A stretch of 64,000 nucleotides of DNA. It comes from Prorocentrum cordatum (taxonomy: Eukaryota > Sar > Dinophyceae > Prorocentrales > Prorocentraceae). Numbering within the stretch: position 1 is the stretch's first letter; each line of letters starts with the position of its first letter. The stretch is from contig CAUYUJ010019860.1 of assembly GCA_963575745.1 (NCBI GenBank), positions 491,116-555,115 on the forward strand, in the 5' to 3' direction. The notes under the pieces were generated by a model that worked only from the letters and a program-made list of their open reading frames with translations, made no database searches and had not been told where the DNA came from. Both the position numbers and the translations under genes were made by a program. Positions 32,114 to 41,666 of the stretch are shown in pieces.

Positions 32114-34141
32114 ATGGCAACCTTACATAGTTGGGACAAGGCTGCCTGGTGGGATGCACCCAGGGGGCTGGGAGATGACGGTGAAGCTATTGATAGTTTG
32201 AGCCTTCAAGAATGTGGTGAGACATTGTTCGAGTATCTCGTGTCCTTGAAACAGACTGGTGCCACGGTGCATGCAAATACCATATGTGTGATTGCGTACT
32301 GGGCTACAAAGGCTGGTGCGAAAGGTGTTGAGGCTCTCTCGTTTGGTCCTGGTAAGCAGAGCGGTGCATACAATAAACACTTGGACTCGGTGCTCGGAAC
32401 CCGACGCAAAGACGAACAATTCTACATGCTCGATGTCCCGTCCACTCGCAGAGCGGACCAATCCATGGTGACCTTGCATGTGCCGTTTTCTCCTCCTCAC
32501 GTCTGCATTCAGAATGAGTTGAAAATGGATCCGTCGCTCCAGGGTAAGCTCGAGGCTGCTATATCTAAGAAGGCCCTCCCTCCAGTATATTTCAGCCACG
32601 ACGTTGTGCGCGCCTCGCCCGAAGGCGAACGCGTATGGCCGCTCGCAGTATACACTGACGGCTTCAGCTTCACACGAACAGATAGCTGCATTGCGCTGTG
32701 GGTGTATAACATTATTTCAGGCGTGCGTCATGTTTGCGCTGTGATGCGGAAGTCTGATCTTTGTTCCTGCGGTTGCAGGGGATGGCATTCGGTTTACGTG
32801 CTCCAGTTGGCGATGCGTTGGAGCTTGATGTCGCTAGCTGCTGGAATTGCCCCAGCCAAAAGGCATGACGGAGCTGACTGGCGAGAGTCTGAGACACTGG
32901 AGGCAGCGTGCTCCAAATCAAAGTTGGAGAAGGCTGTCGTGCTGTGGTTGAAACATGATTGGGTGGAGTCTACGAAGATGTACGGTTTCCCATCCTTCGG
33001 AACAATCAAACACCCTTGCCCAGTGTGCGAGTGTAATCATGATAATTGGGATACATTTGCTGGCTTATCCTGCACTGGCGATATGCCATGGCAGCCGCAT
33101 ACCCTTGAAAAGTACGACGATGCTTGCAACCGCTGCGAGTTTTGGATACTTGTTACACAAGATAATTTCCCACGGCTCCGTGGATCGTTGGAGTACGACA
33201 GGACAAGTCACGGCAACAGAGGCCGTTGTCTCATGGTTGACCTTCCAGAACTCGGCCTCAAGAAAGGAGATCGCGTCGAGCCCCACCGTGACATGCCTAA
33301 CATTTTGGACTTCGACGGGAAGGACAAACCGTTCTGGGCTCTCTTCTGGAGGCGGTCCGAAGAAACGTCGGTGCGGAGGAGGTGTCCTATTTTCTGTCCG
33401 GAGACATACATACATCCAGGCAGCATGGCAGTCGACTGGCTGCACTGTCTGTCCCTTGGCGTGTTCGGTTTTTATTTGAATTTTTGCATTTGGTGGCTAT
33501 TCGATCACAATGTGTTTGCCAGTCCGTCCACAAATAAAGATGGGAAGAATGCGCATTCACTCGACCGCATTCGTGCCATGTTGTTTGCATGGCTCAAGGT
33601 AGAGAAAAAGGCTGGCAGAATCAATGCAGATATCCAAAACTTAACATTCAACATGTTTGGATCAGAAGGATCAGGTGAGTTCAAAATGCAAGGGGCGGAA
33701 ACGAACACAATGCTAATATTTGTTGTTTCTGAAGTGCTAGCGCTGCCGAGTGCCAAGAACCTCCCTCTGTATTCGAGTGTGCTTCGGTGCGGCCAGGCAT
33801 TGTGTCGAATGCTTGGCATTCTCAAGGCGAACAAAGGCATTTGGTCAGCTTCGGAAGTGCAAACGTTTTGCGACGAGTACAAAATTCATTTGAGGATCGC
33901 CAGAGAGTTGGAAATCAAATTCAAACCCAAACACCACCAAGGCTGCCATCTTGTGAGCTCCGTGTATATGACTGGGTCCCCATCTGCGTACGGCGCCTGG
34001 TTCGACGAGCAATTGAACGGATATTTGAAAAAGGTATGTGCTGCCGCTCACAGGTGGAATTGGATGTGGAGGGTCTTGGTTGAGTTTCGGAGAGCGCACG
34101 GCGACGCAGCCCCTGCGCCGAAGAAGAGCAGGACTGTGTGA
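32114..34141 (+). CDS. Transposase-like dinoflagellate family protein (675 aa)
   Basis: The frame is open from 31754, but the conserved-looking protein starts at MATLHSWDKAAWWDAPRGLG. Visible parts: a helical N-terminus; DGFSFTRTDSCIALWVYNII (near residue 185); a Cys/His-rich stretch with KSDLCSCGCRGWH; CPVCECNHDN (a CxxC pair); then MAVDWLHCLSLGVFGFYLNF, a D-x-x-H-x-x-x-L-G box. A helical C-terminal region ends in basic KKSRTV. The D..H..LG box and the layout resemble TNP2/KDZ-type transposases, and the minus-strand gene at 36929-38845 shares both. I hold the transposase reading as a hypothesis. No terminal inverted repeats are seen. A-rich sequence starts right after the stop. Confidence 0.6.
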   Translation: MATLHSWDKAAWWDAPRGLGDDGEAIDSLSLQECGETLFEYLVSLKQTGATVHANTICVIAYWATKAGAKGVEALSFGPGKQSGAYNKHLDSVLGTRRKDEQFYMLDVPSTRRADQSMVTLHVPFSPPHVCIQNELKMDPSLQGKLEAAISKKALPPVYFSHDVVRASPEGERVWPLAVYTDGFSFTRTDSCIALWVYNIISGVRHVCAVMRKSDLCSCGCRGWHSVYVLQLAMRWSLMSLAAGIAPAKRHDGADWRESETLEAACSKSKLEKAVVLWLKHDWVESTKMYGFPSFGTIKHPCPVCECNHDNWDTFAGLSCTGDMPWQPHTLEKYDDACNRCEFWILVTQDNFPRLRGSLEYDRTSHGNRGRCLMVDLPELGLKKGDRVEPHRDMPNILDFDGKDKPFWALFWRRSEETSVRRRCPIFCPETYIHPGSMAVDWLHCLSLGVFGFYLNFCIWWLFDHNVFASPSTNKDGKNAHSLDRIRAMLFAWLKVEKKAGRINADIQNLTFNMFGSEGSGEFKMQGAETNTMLIFVVSEVLALPSAKNLPLYSSVLRCGQALCRMLGILKANKGIWSASEVQTFCDEYKIHLRIARELEIKFKPKHHQGCHLVSSVYMTGSPSAYGAWFDEQLNGYLKKVCAAAHRWNWMWRVLVEFRRAHGDAAPAPKKSRTV

Positions 34142-35561
34142 ACAGCAAGCTGGTCGGGCTCAAGAAAAGAAACAGAAACAAAAACACACGCACACAAACG
34201 TTCTTGTTATATAATCGTTCTTGCCAACGTCACAAAACAAACACACACACACAAACACAAACAACACACTCAAACACAAACACAAACACAAGCACATACA
34301 CACACACACACACACACGCACACGCACCGCTGACAACGCCAATTTGCAGGAACGCTCTTGTTATATAATCGTCACGCTTCGCGTTCGGCACGTCTGGAAA
34401 CTCACGTTGTGTGTTTTTTTTTTTTCTGGCGCTTCGCGCTCTGCACATTTCACGGGTGCCATGCGGGCGCGTTCCCTTGATGGTGCCATGGCGGTGTTTG
34501 TGGTGCACTGCGCGCGCCTTGGTGCCCTGCGGGCGCCCTGTTCCAGCGGTGCCTTGCGGGTGCCACCCCTGGGGTCCCCAGGGGTATGTTCCGACCCTGC
34601 AGCATTTACTGCAAGTGCAAATTTAGAGATTCGAATGCAGGGCGGTGTGTGGTCCATGGTCTGTTTGGAGCGTCGTCCTCCTCCCACCTCCCCCTCCTCC
34701 TCCCTCCTCCTCCTAAGCCCAAATGGTCCATGGTCCGTGTGGAACGTCCTCCTCCTCCTCCTCCTCCTCCTCCCCCTCCTCCTCCTTCTCCGCCTCCTCC
34801 TCCTCTCCCCCTTCTCTCCCTTGCGGCGCCACCCAATTTGCGCCAAACTTGACCCCTAAAATTTGAGCCAAACTTGACCCTTCAAGTTTGAGCTGGTTGT
34901 CCGCCTTCGCGCCAAATTTGGCCTCTCAAGTTTGAGCCAAACTTGACCCTTCAAGCTTGAATTCGACACATGCCCGAAGGACCAACAAACCTTGCGGTCC
35001 GCTGATCCACCAGACACCGCGATCAGCGCGAGGGGTGCGTGGAAATGCGCGAGATCTGAAGCCCCCAAGGGTTTTCAGGAGTCCAGGGCTCAAGGTGTCT
35101 AGGGCCGCCCATGGGGATCCCAGGGGCCAAAGGCCCCCCACGGCCCAGGGAATTCAGGGTGCTTGGGGCCTTCCAAAGATTCCCATGGGGTTCCAATGCC
35201 TCCATGACGTTTACCTGCGAGGGGCCCGCGGGCCGCGAGCAACCGAGAACAACAAGGCTTCGCCCTCCCCCGCCGCGCCCCGCTGCCGCCAGGGGCCGCG
35301 TTCCACGAGAAACCGAGAACATCACAGGGCACGCAGATGCATCAGCACGCAAGGACCACAAGCATTTTAAAACAAACCATTGGTGACAGTTGCCCATGCT
35401 GTTTTCGAGCGCTTCGTGTTGACATTGTGCGTCGACGCGCCGCTGTGGCGCACCAGCGCGATAAATCCCGATTTCCGTTTCTGGCATGGAGAAGCCAGCT
35501 TCAAATCGCTGTTAATGCTTACATGTCAGAAAAACTAAGTGATCGCACCATGGCGCGACTC
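34142..35561. other. Intergenic repeats: CA microsatellite, pyrimidine tract, TTTGAGCC repeats
   Basis: An A/CA-rich run (34160-34326) lies inside a short direct duplication of CTTGTTATATAATCGT (34203 and 34358). A CTC tract follows at 34676-34820, then 24-26 bp repeats of CAAGTTTGAGCCAAACTTGA type (34845-34960), then GGGGCC-rich degenerate repeats (35060-35210). No gene. Confidence 0.6.
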
Positions 35562-35760
35562 TTAATTTTTAGCAACATATTCTCGAGTCTTAATTTAAGT
35601 TGCCAGGCACCTCTGTGCAGGCGGAAGTTCCAGGCCCGGCGTGCTTGGGCGCTGCCCTGCCCGAGTCCCGGGAACAGGTGGGGCTCCTCGTCCACCCGGG
35701 GGCCTCTCATGAAGTCGAGTCCGAGGGCGCGGGCGACCTGCCCAGAGCATCAACAACCAT
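35562..35760 (-). pseudogene. Short retroelement-like coding fragment
   Basis: On minus the sequence reads ARALGLDFMRGPRVDEEPHL, then LFPGLGQGSAQARRAWNFRL, then HRGAWQLKLRLENMLLKIKS without a stop. Its end is shared with 27729-27795 next to element A. It is probably a fragment of a related element. It is too short to assign. Confidence 0.35.
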
Positions 35761-36121
35761 AAGATCTTACGGGGGCCGTAAGATATACGGGCATTCAAGA
35801 ACTCATAAGGGATGTGCCTTTAAAATTCCCCGTGCCATTCTTAAACGTTGTTTTCAGTTGCTCTCGTCGCCGCGACTGGTCTTTCTTAGAAAACTAGGTA
35901 GTACCCCCGTTTGAATCCACCCGCTTCTCTTGCTGAGATCCCAGTGATGGTGATGAGTGATGATGATGATGATGTTGATGATGATGATGATGATGATGAT
36001 GATAATGATCTACCTCAGTTCCAGGTATCCACATCGAGATCCAACAATATCTCGTCAAACACACAGTGCGCCCATTTACACAACATAGACTCAGCGATTG
36101 TATTCGGATGAACAGTATGAG
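35761..36121. other. Spacer with (GAT)n
   Basis: GTAAGAT/ATCTTAC inverted elements occur at 35760-35785 and a GAT triplet tract at 35947-36008. Nothing else is recognised before the repeat module begins. Confidence 0.5.
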
Positions 36122-37016
36122 AAATCCCACCAGCCCTCTGGGCGTAGGTGGTTTAGGGAATTGCATATTCCATCTTCCCTTCTTCCCCTTCGGGGAGGGG
36201 TTTACCCCTCCCCCTCACCCTCCCCCCTGGACCTGGACGGGAGGTTTCGCTGGTAGTTGGAGCGTCCAAAACGGCCTCGGCGAGGAAGCCAACATCATCG
36301 GTTTTACTAGGGTTTTGGCCGATTTTAGAGGCTCCCGACGGGGGAGGCTAATTGAGGGACCCCCTTCCTTTGATCGATCACATCCAAGATGGCCCCAAGA
36401 GCGCCCCCAAGGTTCCCAAGAGCGCCCCAAGAGGACTTCAAGAGGCGCCCAGGAGGCCCCAAGAGGTCCCCCAGAGGCCCTGAAGAGGCTCCCTAGACCC
36501 CCAGGAGGCCTCAAGAGGATCCCCGAGGCATCCAAGAATCCCCCAGGCGCTCCAAGAGGACTCCAAAACAACTTCCAAAGGACATCCTAGGAGGCTCTTG
36601 TGTACGTCATTGTTCTTGCTCCTTCTCACATTTCTCCTTCTCCTCCTCCTCCTCCTTGTCGGCCTACTCCTCTTCCTTCTCCTCCACTTTATCAGCCTCA
36701 TCCTCCTCCTCCTTTCCTCGTCTCTCCCTCCCCCTCCTCATCCTCCTCCTCCTCCTCCCCCTCCTCCCCATCATCCGCCTATTCCCCCTCCTCCCTCCTC
36801 CCTCCTCCCACTTTTCCCACCTGCTGCCCCTCCTCCCCCTCCTCCTCCTCCTCCTCCTCCTCCTCACCCTCCTCCGACTCCTCCTCCATCCTCGCCCTCT
36901 TGGGTAGGACGGGTCCCCCAGCCTTTTGCTACTCTGTATGTTCTCTCACTCCCCTATCACCGCAATTCGCCTGGGCATCGTTTTTGGATGGGCTGGTGGG
37001 GATACGCGAAGCGTCA
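36122..37016. repeat. Repeat module copy 1 (core in orientation 1)
   Basis: The left flank (CAGCCCTCTGGGCGTAGGTG type), a core at 36169-36519, a right flank from 36521 (GAGGCATCCAAGAATCCCCC), a CTC pyrimidine tract and an end around GATGGGCTGGTGGGGATACG are all found again at 42612-43448. The core is 351 bp here and reversed and complemented in copy 2. It ends inside the coding region of the minus-strand gene, giving that gene its last ~29 codons. Confidence 0.9.
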
Positions 37017-38845
37017 AGAATTCTTATCAAGCGCCCAACCAGATCTTCATCCGCGTATGTCCACCAGTAGGGCGGATTCCCGAATTGCATCGACTGCATC
37101 ACAAGGTGCTCGAAAAGGTGTAGCTTGGGCGCTAATTTCCAGATCTTGAGATGTTTTGAAAAACTCCAGTTCGAAAGCTTACAATAAATCGACGTAAACT
37201 GTGCACTCAACGTCTCCAGCTCCTCGTGTATAGCGTCACTCATGTACGAGCTTTCTATTTTCACTATCTCATAAAAACGGTCGAGCAACTGGCACGCAGC
37301 AGAAGCCAACCGATCGTGCAGGCCACATTGCGCGTCATTAAAATTAGCAAATTGGGACAGCACGTGCAATGCGAATGACGTCAGATGCCTGGTAGCGGCG
37401 CCATGTACTTTCAACTTCGCCCAACCTTTATCGGTGCGAAGCCTGGCCAGGGTCAAGACACCTTCGATGCGAGAGTGGCTTCCTGTCTGCTGGTGCCATT
37501 GCTTCAAGTATGACGACAATCGGGAAGCGCCCTCCTCGTACGTGGCTCCGCCGAAACTCTTTCGCAAACATGCGAATGCAAAAAGGACGCTACCGATGAC
37601 ATGAGCTGTCATGCCCAAGTCCAGTGTATGCAGGATGTCGACCATCACACTATCCAGCCTGAGGCCGATGACCCCATGTCTTGGCTGAAAGAAAGCAGGC
37701 GCGGGAAGGCCTTGCGAGGCCAGATGGGCCAAGAATGCTTCGTGGGACCAAACGGTTGCTCTCCACCCTGCTTCTGGGCCCACGTCATACCATGCCCTTT
37801 CGCGATGGACGTTCGACGCCCTGCAGAATGGACACATGACGTCGGCAGCATTCCATTGGGCAAAGTAGAACGCCCGGCAAAAGAATTGCCAGTCGCCCCG
37901 AACTTGGGCGACCTGGCCTTTCCAGCCACCTGCGAGGGGGAGGCCGCCACCTGGTAGTTCGTTATTCTGCCAGTCAAGCATCGGCGTTTCACCCGTCAGC
38001 AGAATATTGGCGCTCCAAGAGAAACCTTCCATCAGCAGGTCCAGCGTCTCGGGTACCATGTCCGACTTTCTAATCCCTGTGAAGAGGAAACGGGATTGCA
38101 CCGACGATGTCTTACTCGTAGCGAGGCTATTCCACGACAGTCCAAACAAAGAATCGTGTTTGTTGAGCCCCCCGCCATCGGCGTGAAAACCAAGCGGGAT
38201 CGTTGTTGGCCAGATTTCACGAGGGAGATTCGGGCGCCGCCGCACGAACGCCGAATCGGATGTCCCTTCCCAAAAATGGTTGCATGAGCCGTCTGCCCCG
38301 CAAAGGCGCTGCGTGAAAAGGTCGGCCCGCTCATCAAACATGCGCTTCACAAAAACGTGGGGCCAGAGCACAGGATGAGGCGTAGCACGTCCTCTCTTGG
38401 TTGGCAACTTAATCCACCCAATTGGCGCGCAACCTGACGGCCAGCCGAATATCCTCTTGAGGTCGCGGAATAAATTCCCAGGGCGTTGCCCGTTTGCACC
38501 AGCGTCGGCCAAACGATCCAGTCCGATAGCGCCTTGCTCGCGGGCGCCGTGCGAGTACTCTTGCACGCGTGCAGAGCTGAGCACGCCAGACCCCCAATCC
38601 CTCTTCAGCGAACGATACAATGGCAAAGATGCTGAAGCCTGCGGGCCAGTGACGGTGCCAGCTTCAAGTCGCCGCCGCACTCCGCCCCGAACACGATGAG
38701 ATGGCAATTCGGGCTTGCCATCAGGAGGAGGCGTGTCTGGCGCAGCCTCAGCCTCTGCCAGCCTCTGCCGCACACCTCGCTTCGCACCGAAGCCATGCGT
38801 GCAAAGTAAACATACGAACAAAATGCGCAGGCTGCGCGTGCTCAT
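36929..38845 (-). CDS. Retroposed transposase-like family protein with replaced C-terminus (638 aa)
   Basis: Single-exon ORF starting MSTRSLRILFVCLLCTHGFG, a hydrophobic start that could be a signal peptide or a chance reading. The middle has SLFGLSWNSLATSKTSSVQS, FTGIRKSDMVPETLDLLMEG, a CPFC pair and then LRLDSVMVDILHTLDLGMTA, carrying the same D-x-x-H-x-x-x-L-G box as the plus-strand gene at 32114-34141. It ends in YADEDLVGRLIRILDASRI and then TSPSKNDAQANCGDRGVREH, which is repeat-module sequence and not family sequence. So the real C-terminus was lost. The start is firm: a 19/22 leader relic ends 12 bp before the ATG. The function is likely transposase-derived but unproven. Confidence 0.7.
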   Translation of the reverse strand: MSTRSLRILFVCLLCTHGFGAKRGVRQRLAEAEAAPDTPPPDGKPELPSHRVRGGVRRRLEAGTVTGPQASASLPLYRSLKRDWGSGVLSSARVQEYSHGAREQGAIGLDRLADAGANGQRPGNLFRDLKRIFGWPSGCAPIGWIKLPTKRGRATPHPVLWPHVFVKRMFDERADLFTQRLCGADGSCNHFWEGTSDSAFVRRRPNLPREIWPTTIPLGFHADGGGLNKHDSLFGLSWNSLATSKTSSVQSRFLFTGIRKSDMVPETLDLLMEGFSWSANILLTGETPMLDWQNNELPGGGLPLAGGWKGQVAQVRGDWQFFCRAFYFAQWNAADVMCPFCRASNVHRERAWYDVGPEAGWRATVWSHEAFLAHLASQGLPAPAFFQPRHGVIGLRLDSVMVDILHTLDLGMTAHVIGSVLFAFACLRKSFGGATYEEGASRLSSYLKQWHQQTGSHSRIEGVLTLARLRTDKGWAKLKVHGAATRHLTSFALHVLSQFANFNDAQCGLHDRLASAACQLLDRFYEIVKIESSYMSDAIHEELETLSAQFTSIYCKLSNWSFSKHLKIWKLAPKLHLFEHLVMQSMQFGNPPYWWTYADEDLVGRLIRILDASRIPTSPSKNDAQANCGDRGVREHTE

Positions 38846-38857
38846 CGGTTTCTCATG

Positions 38858-38879
38858 CTAGAGCCAAAACGGCGACGGA
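38858..38879 (-). other. Spliced-leader relic before the 36929-38845 gene
   Basis: It is the complement of DinoSL at 19 of 22 positions, ungapped: GAGCCAAAA, CGGC and ACGG on plus. It sits 12 bp upstream of the ATG. This is the clearest relic in the window together with that at 29820. Confidence 0.88.
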
Positions 38880-39997
38880 ACACAAGAGTTTAACGTTCCA
38901 AGGCTGAGGTCGTACGGAAATGCTTCCCATGTTGCGAAACTCTTTGTTTCAGGTCGAGCTATATTCTGAATATCATAATGTGCGACTCTGCGACTATGCA
39001 TTTCACTTGCCCTGTGTTGCATTGAGTTGACGAGGCGCTCTAATTCACGTATGCGGATCCACATCTCACACCATAGGTGGGTGGACGATTGGGAATCAGT
39101 AGACGAGCATTCAGAGCGAGCAGCGAGAGCAGGGACGAGGACGACGACCAGTCCAGAAGCACAGACGAGGACCCAACTCCCCACAGGCCGGCAGGAGGCG
39201 GCGATGCCCCCGCAGCAATGTTTGGTTTCATTTCTTGGGAAAGACGCGTCGCCAGATGTTGTTGGCTTGGTTCTGTTGTTACTGTAATTATGCCATTGCT
39301 TGCCGATTGTGTTGCCGTTGTTGTTGTTGTTGTTGCTGCTCTTCTTGTCACGGCTAATTGTGTTTGTTGCTGATGCTGCATGGCGAACCGTCTCAACATG
39401 AGCGTTGTTGTTATTGTTGTTAATGTTGTTAATGGTGCGTGGCGTGGTGAGCCCCACCCAGTCTGTTACCAACCATCCTTTGGCGTTGGGTCCTCGTTTT
39501 GAACAGGCAGCGCCCCGCGTCCCTCGCCTCTCCTCGCCCTCCCCCTCCCCCCCTCCCTCCCCCAATTACCTTCATCACCATCGTCATCCACATCATCATC
39601 ATCATCATCATCATCGTCATCATCATCATCATCACATCATCACATGTGGCTGTCTTGCCCTCCCGTCGGATCAGTTCGGCACACCTCTAGTGAAGGTCGT
39701 GGCTCTATACGGAGCTCTACCGAATGCCCCGCTGGCAGGGATCGCATGGCGGCCTCAGGCCAGTTCGGCACATCCCTCACTAGCATCGTGGCCCCACACA
39801 GGAAGCTCCACCGAAGGCGGCACTCACAACTGCAAATGGTTGGGTCCTCCTCCAGGGTAAGTTTTCCTTTTTGTCCGAGGCTGCTTCAGTGGGCGATGCA
39901 CTCGTCCCCTATGAGTGTCTTAGCGGCACTGCTGTCGACAAGACGGCTGCCTCGAGACCAAGAGAAACTGAAACGTGTCTTGACCTCCTCAACTCGT
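38880..39997. other. Intergenic region with GTT and CAT microsatellites
   Basis: GTT-rich runs lie at 39313-39345 and 39402-39435; the complement is AAC, as in the A-rich tails elsewhere. A C-rich tract (39530-39565) is followed by CAT triplets (39590-39646). The motif CAGTTCGGCACACC/CATCCCT recurs at 39676 and 39760. No supported gene. Confidence 0.55.
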
Positions 39998-41149
39998 CTA
40001 CTTACGCGAGCGCTTCTTCGGGTTGACCTTCTCCTTGTAGCCGTTCCGCAACGAGAACTCCTCGATCTGCTCGTACTTCCCGCGCAGATCGTCCACCTGC
40101 TTGATCAATTTGGGAACCTCCTTCGCGTCGGCCTCTTCCGTGTGCAGGCGCTCCAAGATCCATTTGGTCGTCTTCTTTTTTTCCAAGCATCCTTCGAGAT
40201 CGTTCATGAACTCCGAGTGGTAGGGGTCGGCTTTGTTCTTCGCTTTTGCCTGGATCAGCTTGAGCTCCAAGGTCTTGTCCTGGAACTCCCTGACCAACTG
40301 CGGTAACTCGGACTGGAGCTTGGCAACCTTGAGGGCGAGCGCTTTCTTCGCCTGCTCCTCAGCGTCGGCAGGCTCCACTTCCACCTGGGAAGGGTCGACT
40401 CCGCTGCTCGATGCCACCGAGCCGCTCAGCTCCATGGAAGGCCCCTGGCGATCCATGGCCATCTGCACGTCCTCTAAGCTGCTGTCGCCCTGGGTCTCCA
40501 CCAAGAACTTCTTCATCTCGCTCTCGGTCATGCGCTCCCAGTTCTTCGGCACAGGGTATTCCAAATATTATGGCTCGGTGCGGCCAGTGAGAGAATCTGG
40601 TAAAGCTTTGAGAACCGACCGCCACAACTCTGCCTTCTGTGGCCCAAGCTCTCGATCCATGGTGTGGGCGGACATGCGAATCACGCCCGAGAACTTCGAC
40701 TTCTGGATGGCGACCTCCTTCGACGCCATGGTCTTCCTCTGCGCGTCCTGGCAGCGAGCCTGGTGACCGATGAAATTCAGGATGCACTTCTCGTCGTAGC
40801 GGTTGGCCGTCGTGATCTGAGAGTCAGGGTTGCTAGCGACAAACGCCTTGAGCCCCTGCTTGATCGAGTTCACGCGCTTCTGATCTGCAGCCTGAAGCAC
40901 TCTCTCCGCAGCCTCGATTTCCTCGTCGGATAGCTGAATCTCCGAGAGCTTCGCTGCGATCCACTTCGGCCCCATCGAGGCGCGATGTCCTGGCGCCGAA
41001 CGGGGTGGCCCGAACTGGCGCCAGCAATGCTCGATGGAAAACGTCTGCAGTGACGAGAGCGGTGCCATCCCTCCAGAAGGGGAGGTGGGTTCAGGCTGAA
41101 GCAGTTGAAGCTGCAAAGAGATCGTCGTTGACAGAGGCCCACTGGACAA
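39998..41149 (-). pseudogene. Dinoflagellate gene split by one in-frame TAA
   Basis: Two minus-strand frames are exactly in phase and separated only by TAA at 40568-40570: ...LPDSLTGRTEP, stop, YLEYPVPKNWERMTESEMKK. The first ATG is at 41068 (MAPLSSLQTFSIEHCWRQFG). The protein has KWIAAKLSEIQLSDEEIEAA, NFIGHQARCQDAQRKTM and HTMDRELGPQKAELWRSVLK before the stop. After it come a long coiled-coil region (KVAKLQSELPQLVREFQDKT) and a basic end NPKKRSRK. The total is about 356 codons from the ATG. No family recognised. I found no convincing leader relic upstream. The stop could be a nonsense mutation, a read-through codon or an error. Confidence 0.6.
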
Positions 41150-41316
41150 TCACAACGCTGCAGCCTCGACCCTGGATCCCCTGAGTACCGACCACGGAAA
41201 CCTTATTCAGAGAGAAATGTAGTTAGTTACATGTGTTTCACACAGACGGGCTGGACTTACACGGACCCCGAAAGAGACACATAATGTTCAGGATCGACTC
41301 CTCCGAACTTCGTTCG

Positions 41317-41470
41317 CCATCAAATTGAATTACAGATTGAATTATAGCTATAATTCAATCTATAATTCAATCTATAATTCAATCTATAAAACCATATATG
41401 TATATGAAAAACGTGATTGAATTATAGATTGAATTATAGCTATAATTCAATCGATAATTCAATTTGATGG
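41317..41470. mobile_element. MITE with ~55-bp terminal inverted repeats and 4-bp target duplication
   Basis: The left end CCATCAAATTGAATTA and the right end TAATTCAATTTGATGG are perfect complements, and the match continues for about 55 bp with very few differences (ACAGATTG against TCGATTG). Inside are 12-bp tandem units TATAATTCAATC. TTCG flanks both sides (41313-41316 and 41471-41474), a likely 4-bp target duplication. There is no coding capacity. A short related piece lies at 43553-43577. Confidence 0.85.
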
Positions 41471-41666
41471 TTCGCATGTGCACCCTGGGCATTGCACTGC
41501 ATGGTTGTGAACTCGCACTGCAAAAATGGAGCACGCAGTTTTCAACAGTACAGCAGCCGTTGCCAGCGGGATCTGATCTACAGGGCTGGGCCTCGGCGAG
41601 CGAGCACGCGCCGCCGCGCTCGGCGACGGCGCATGCGAAACACTATCTGGACTCTGTCCGTGCCCA

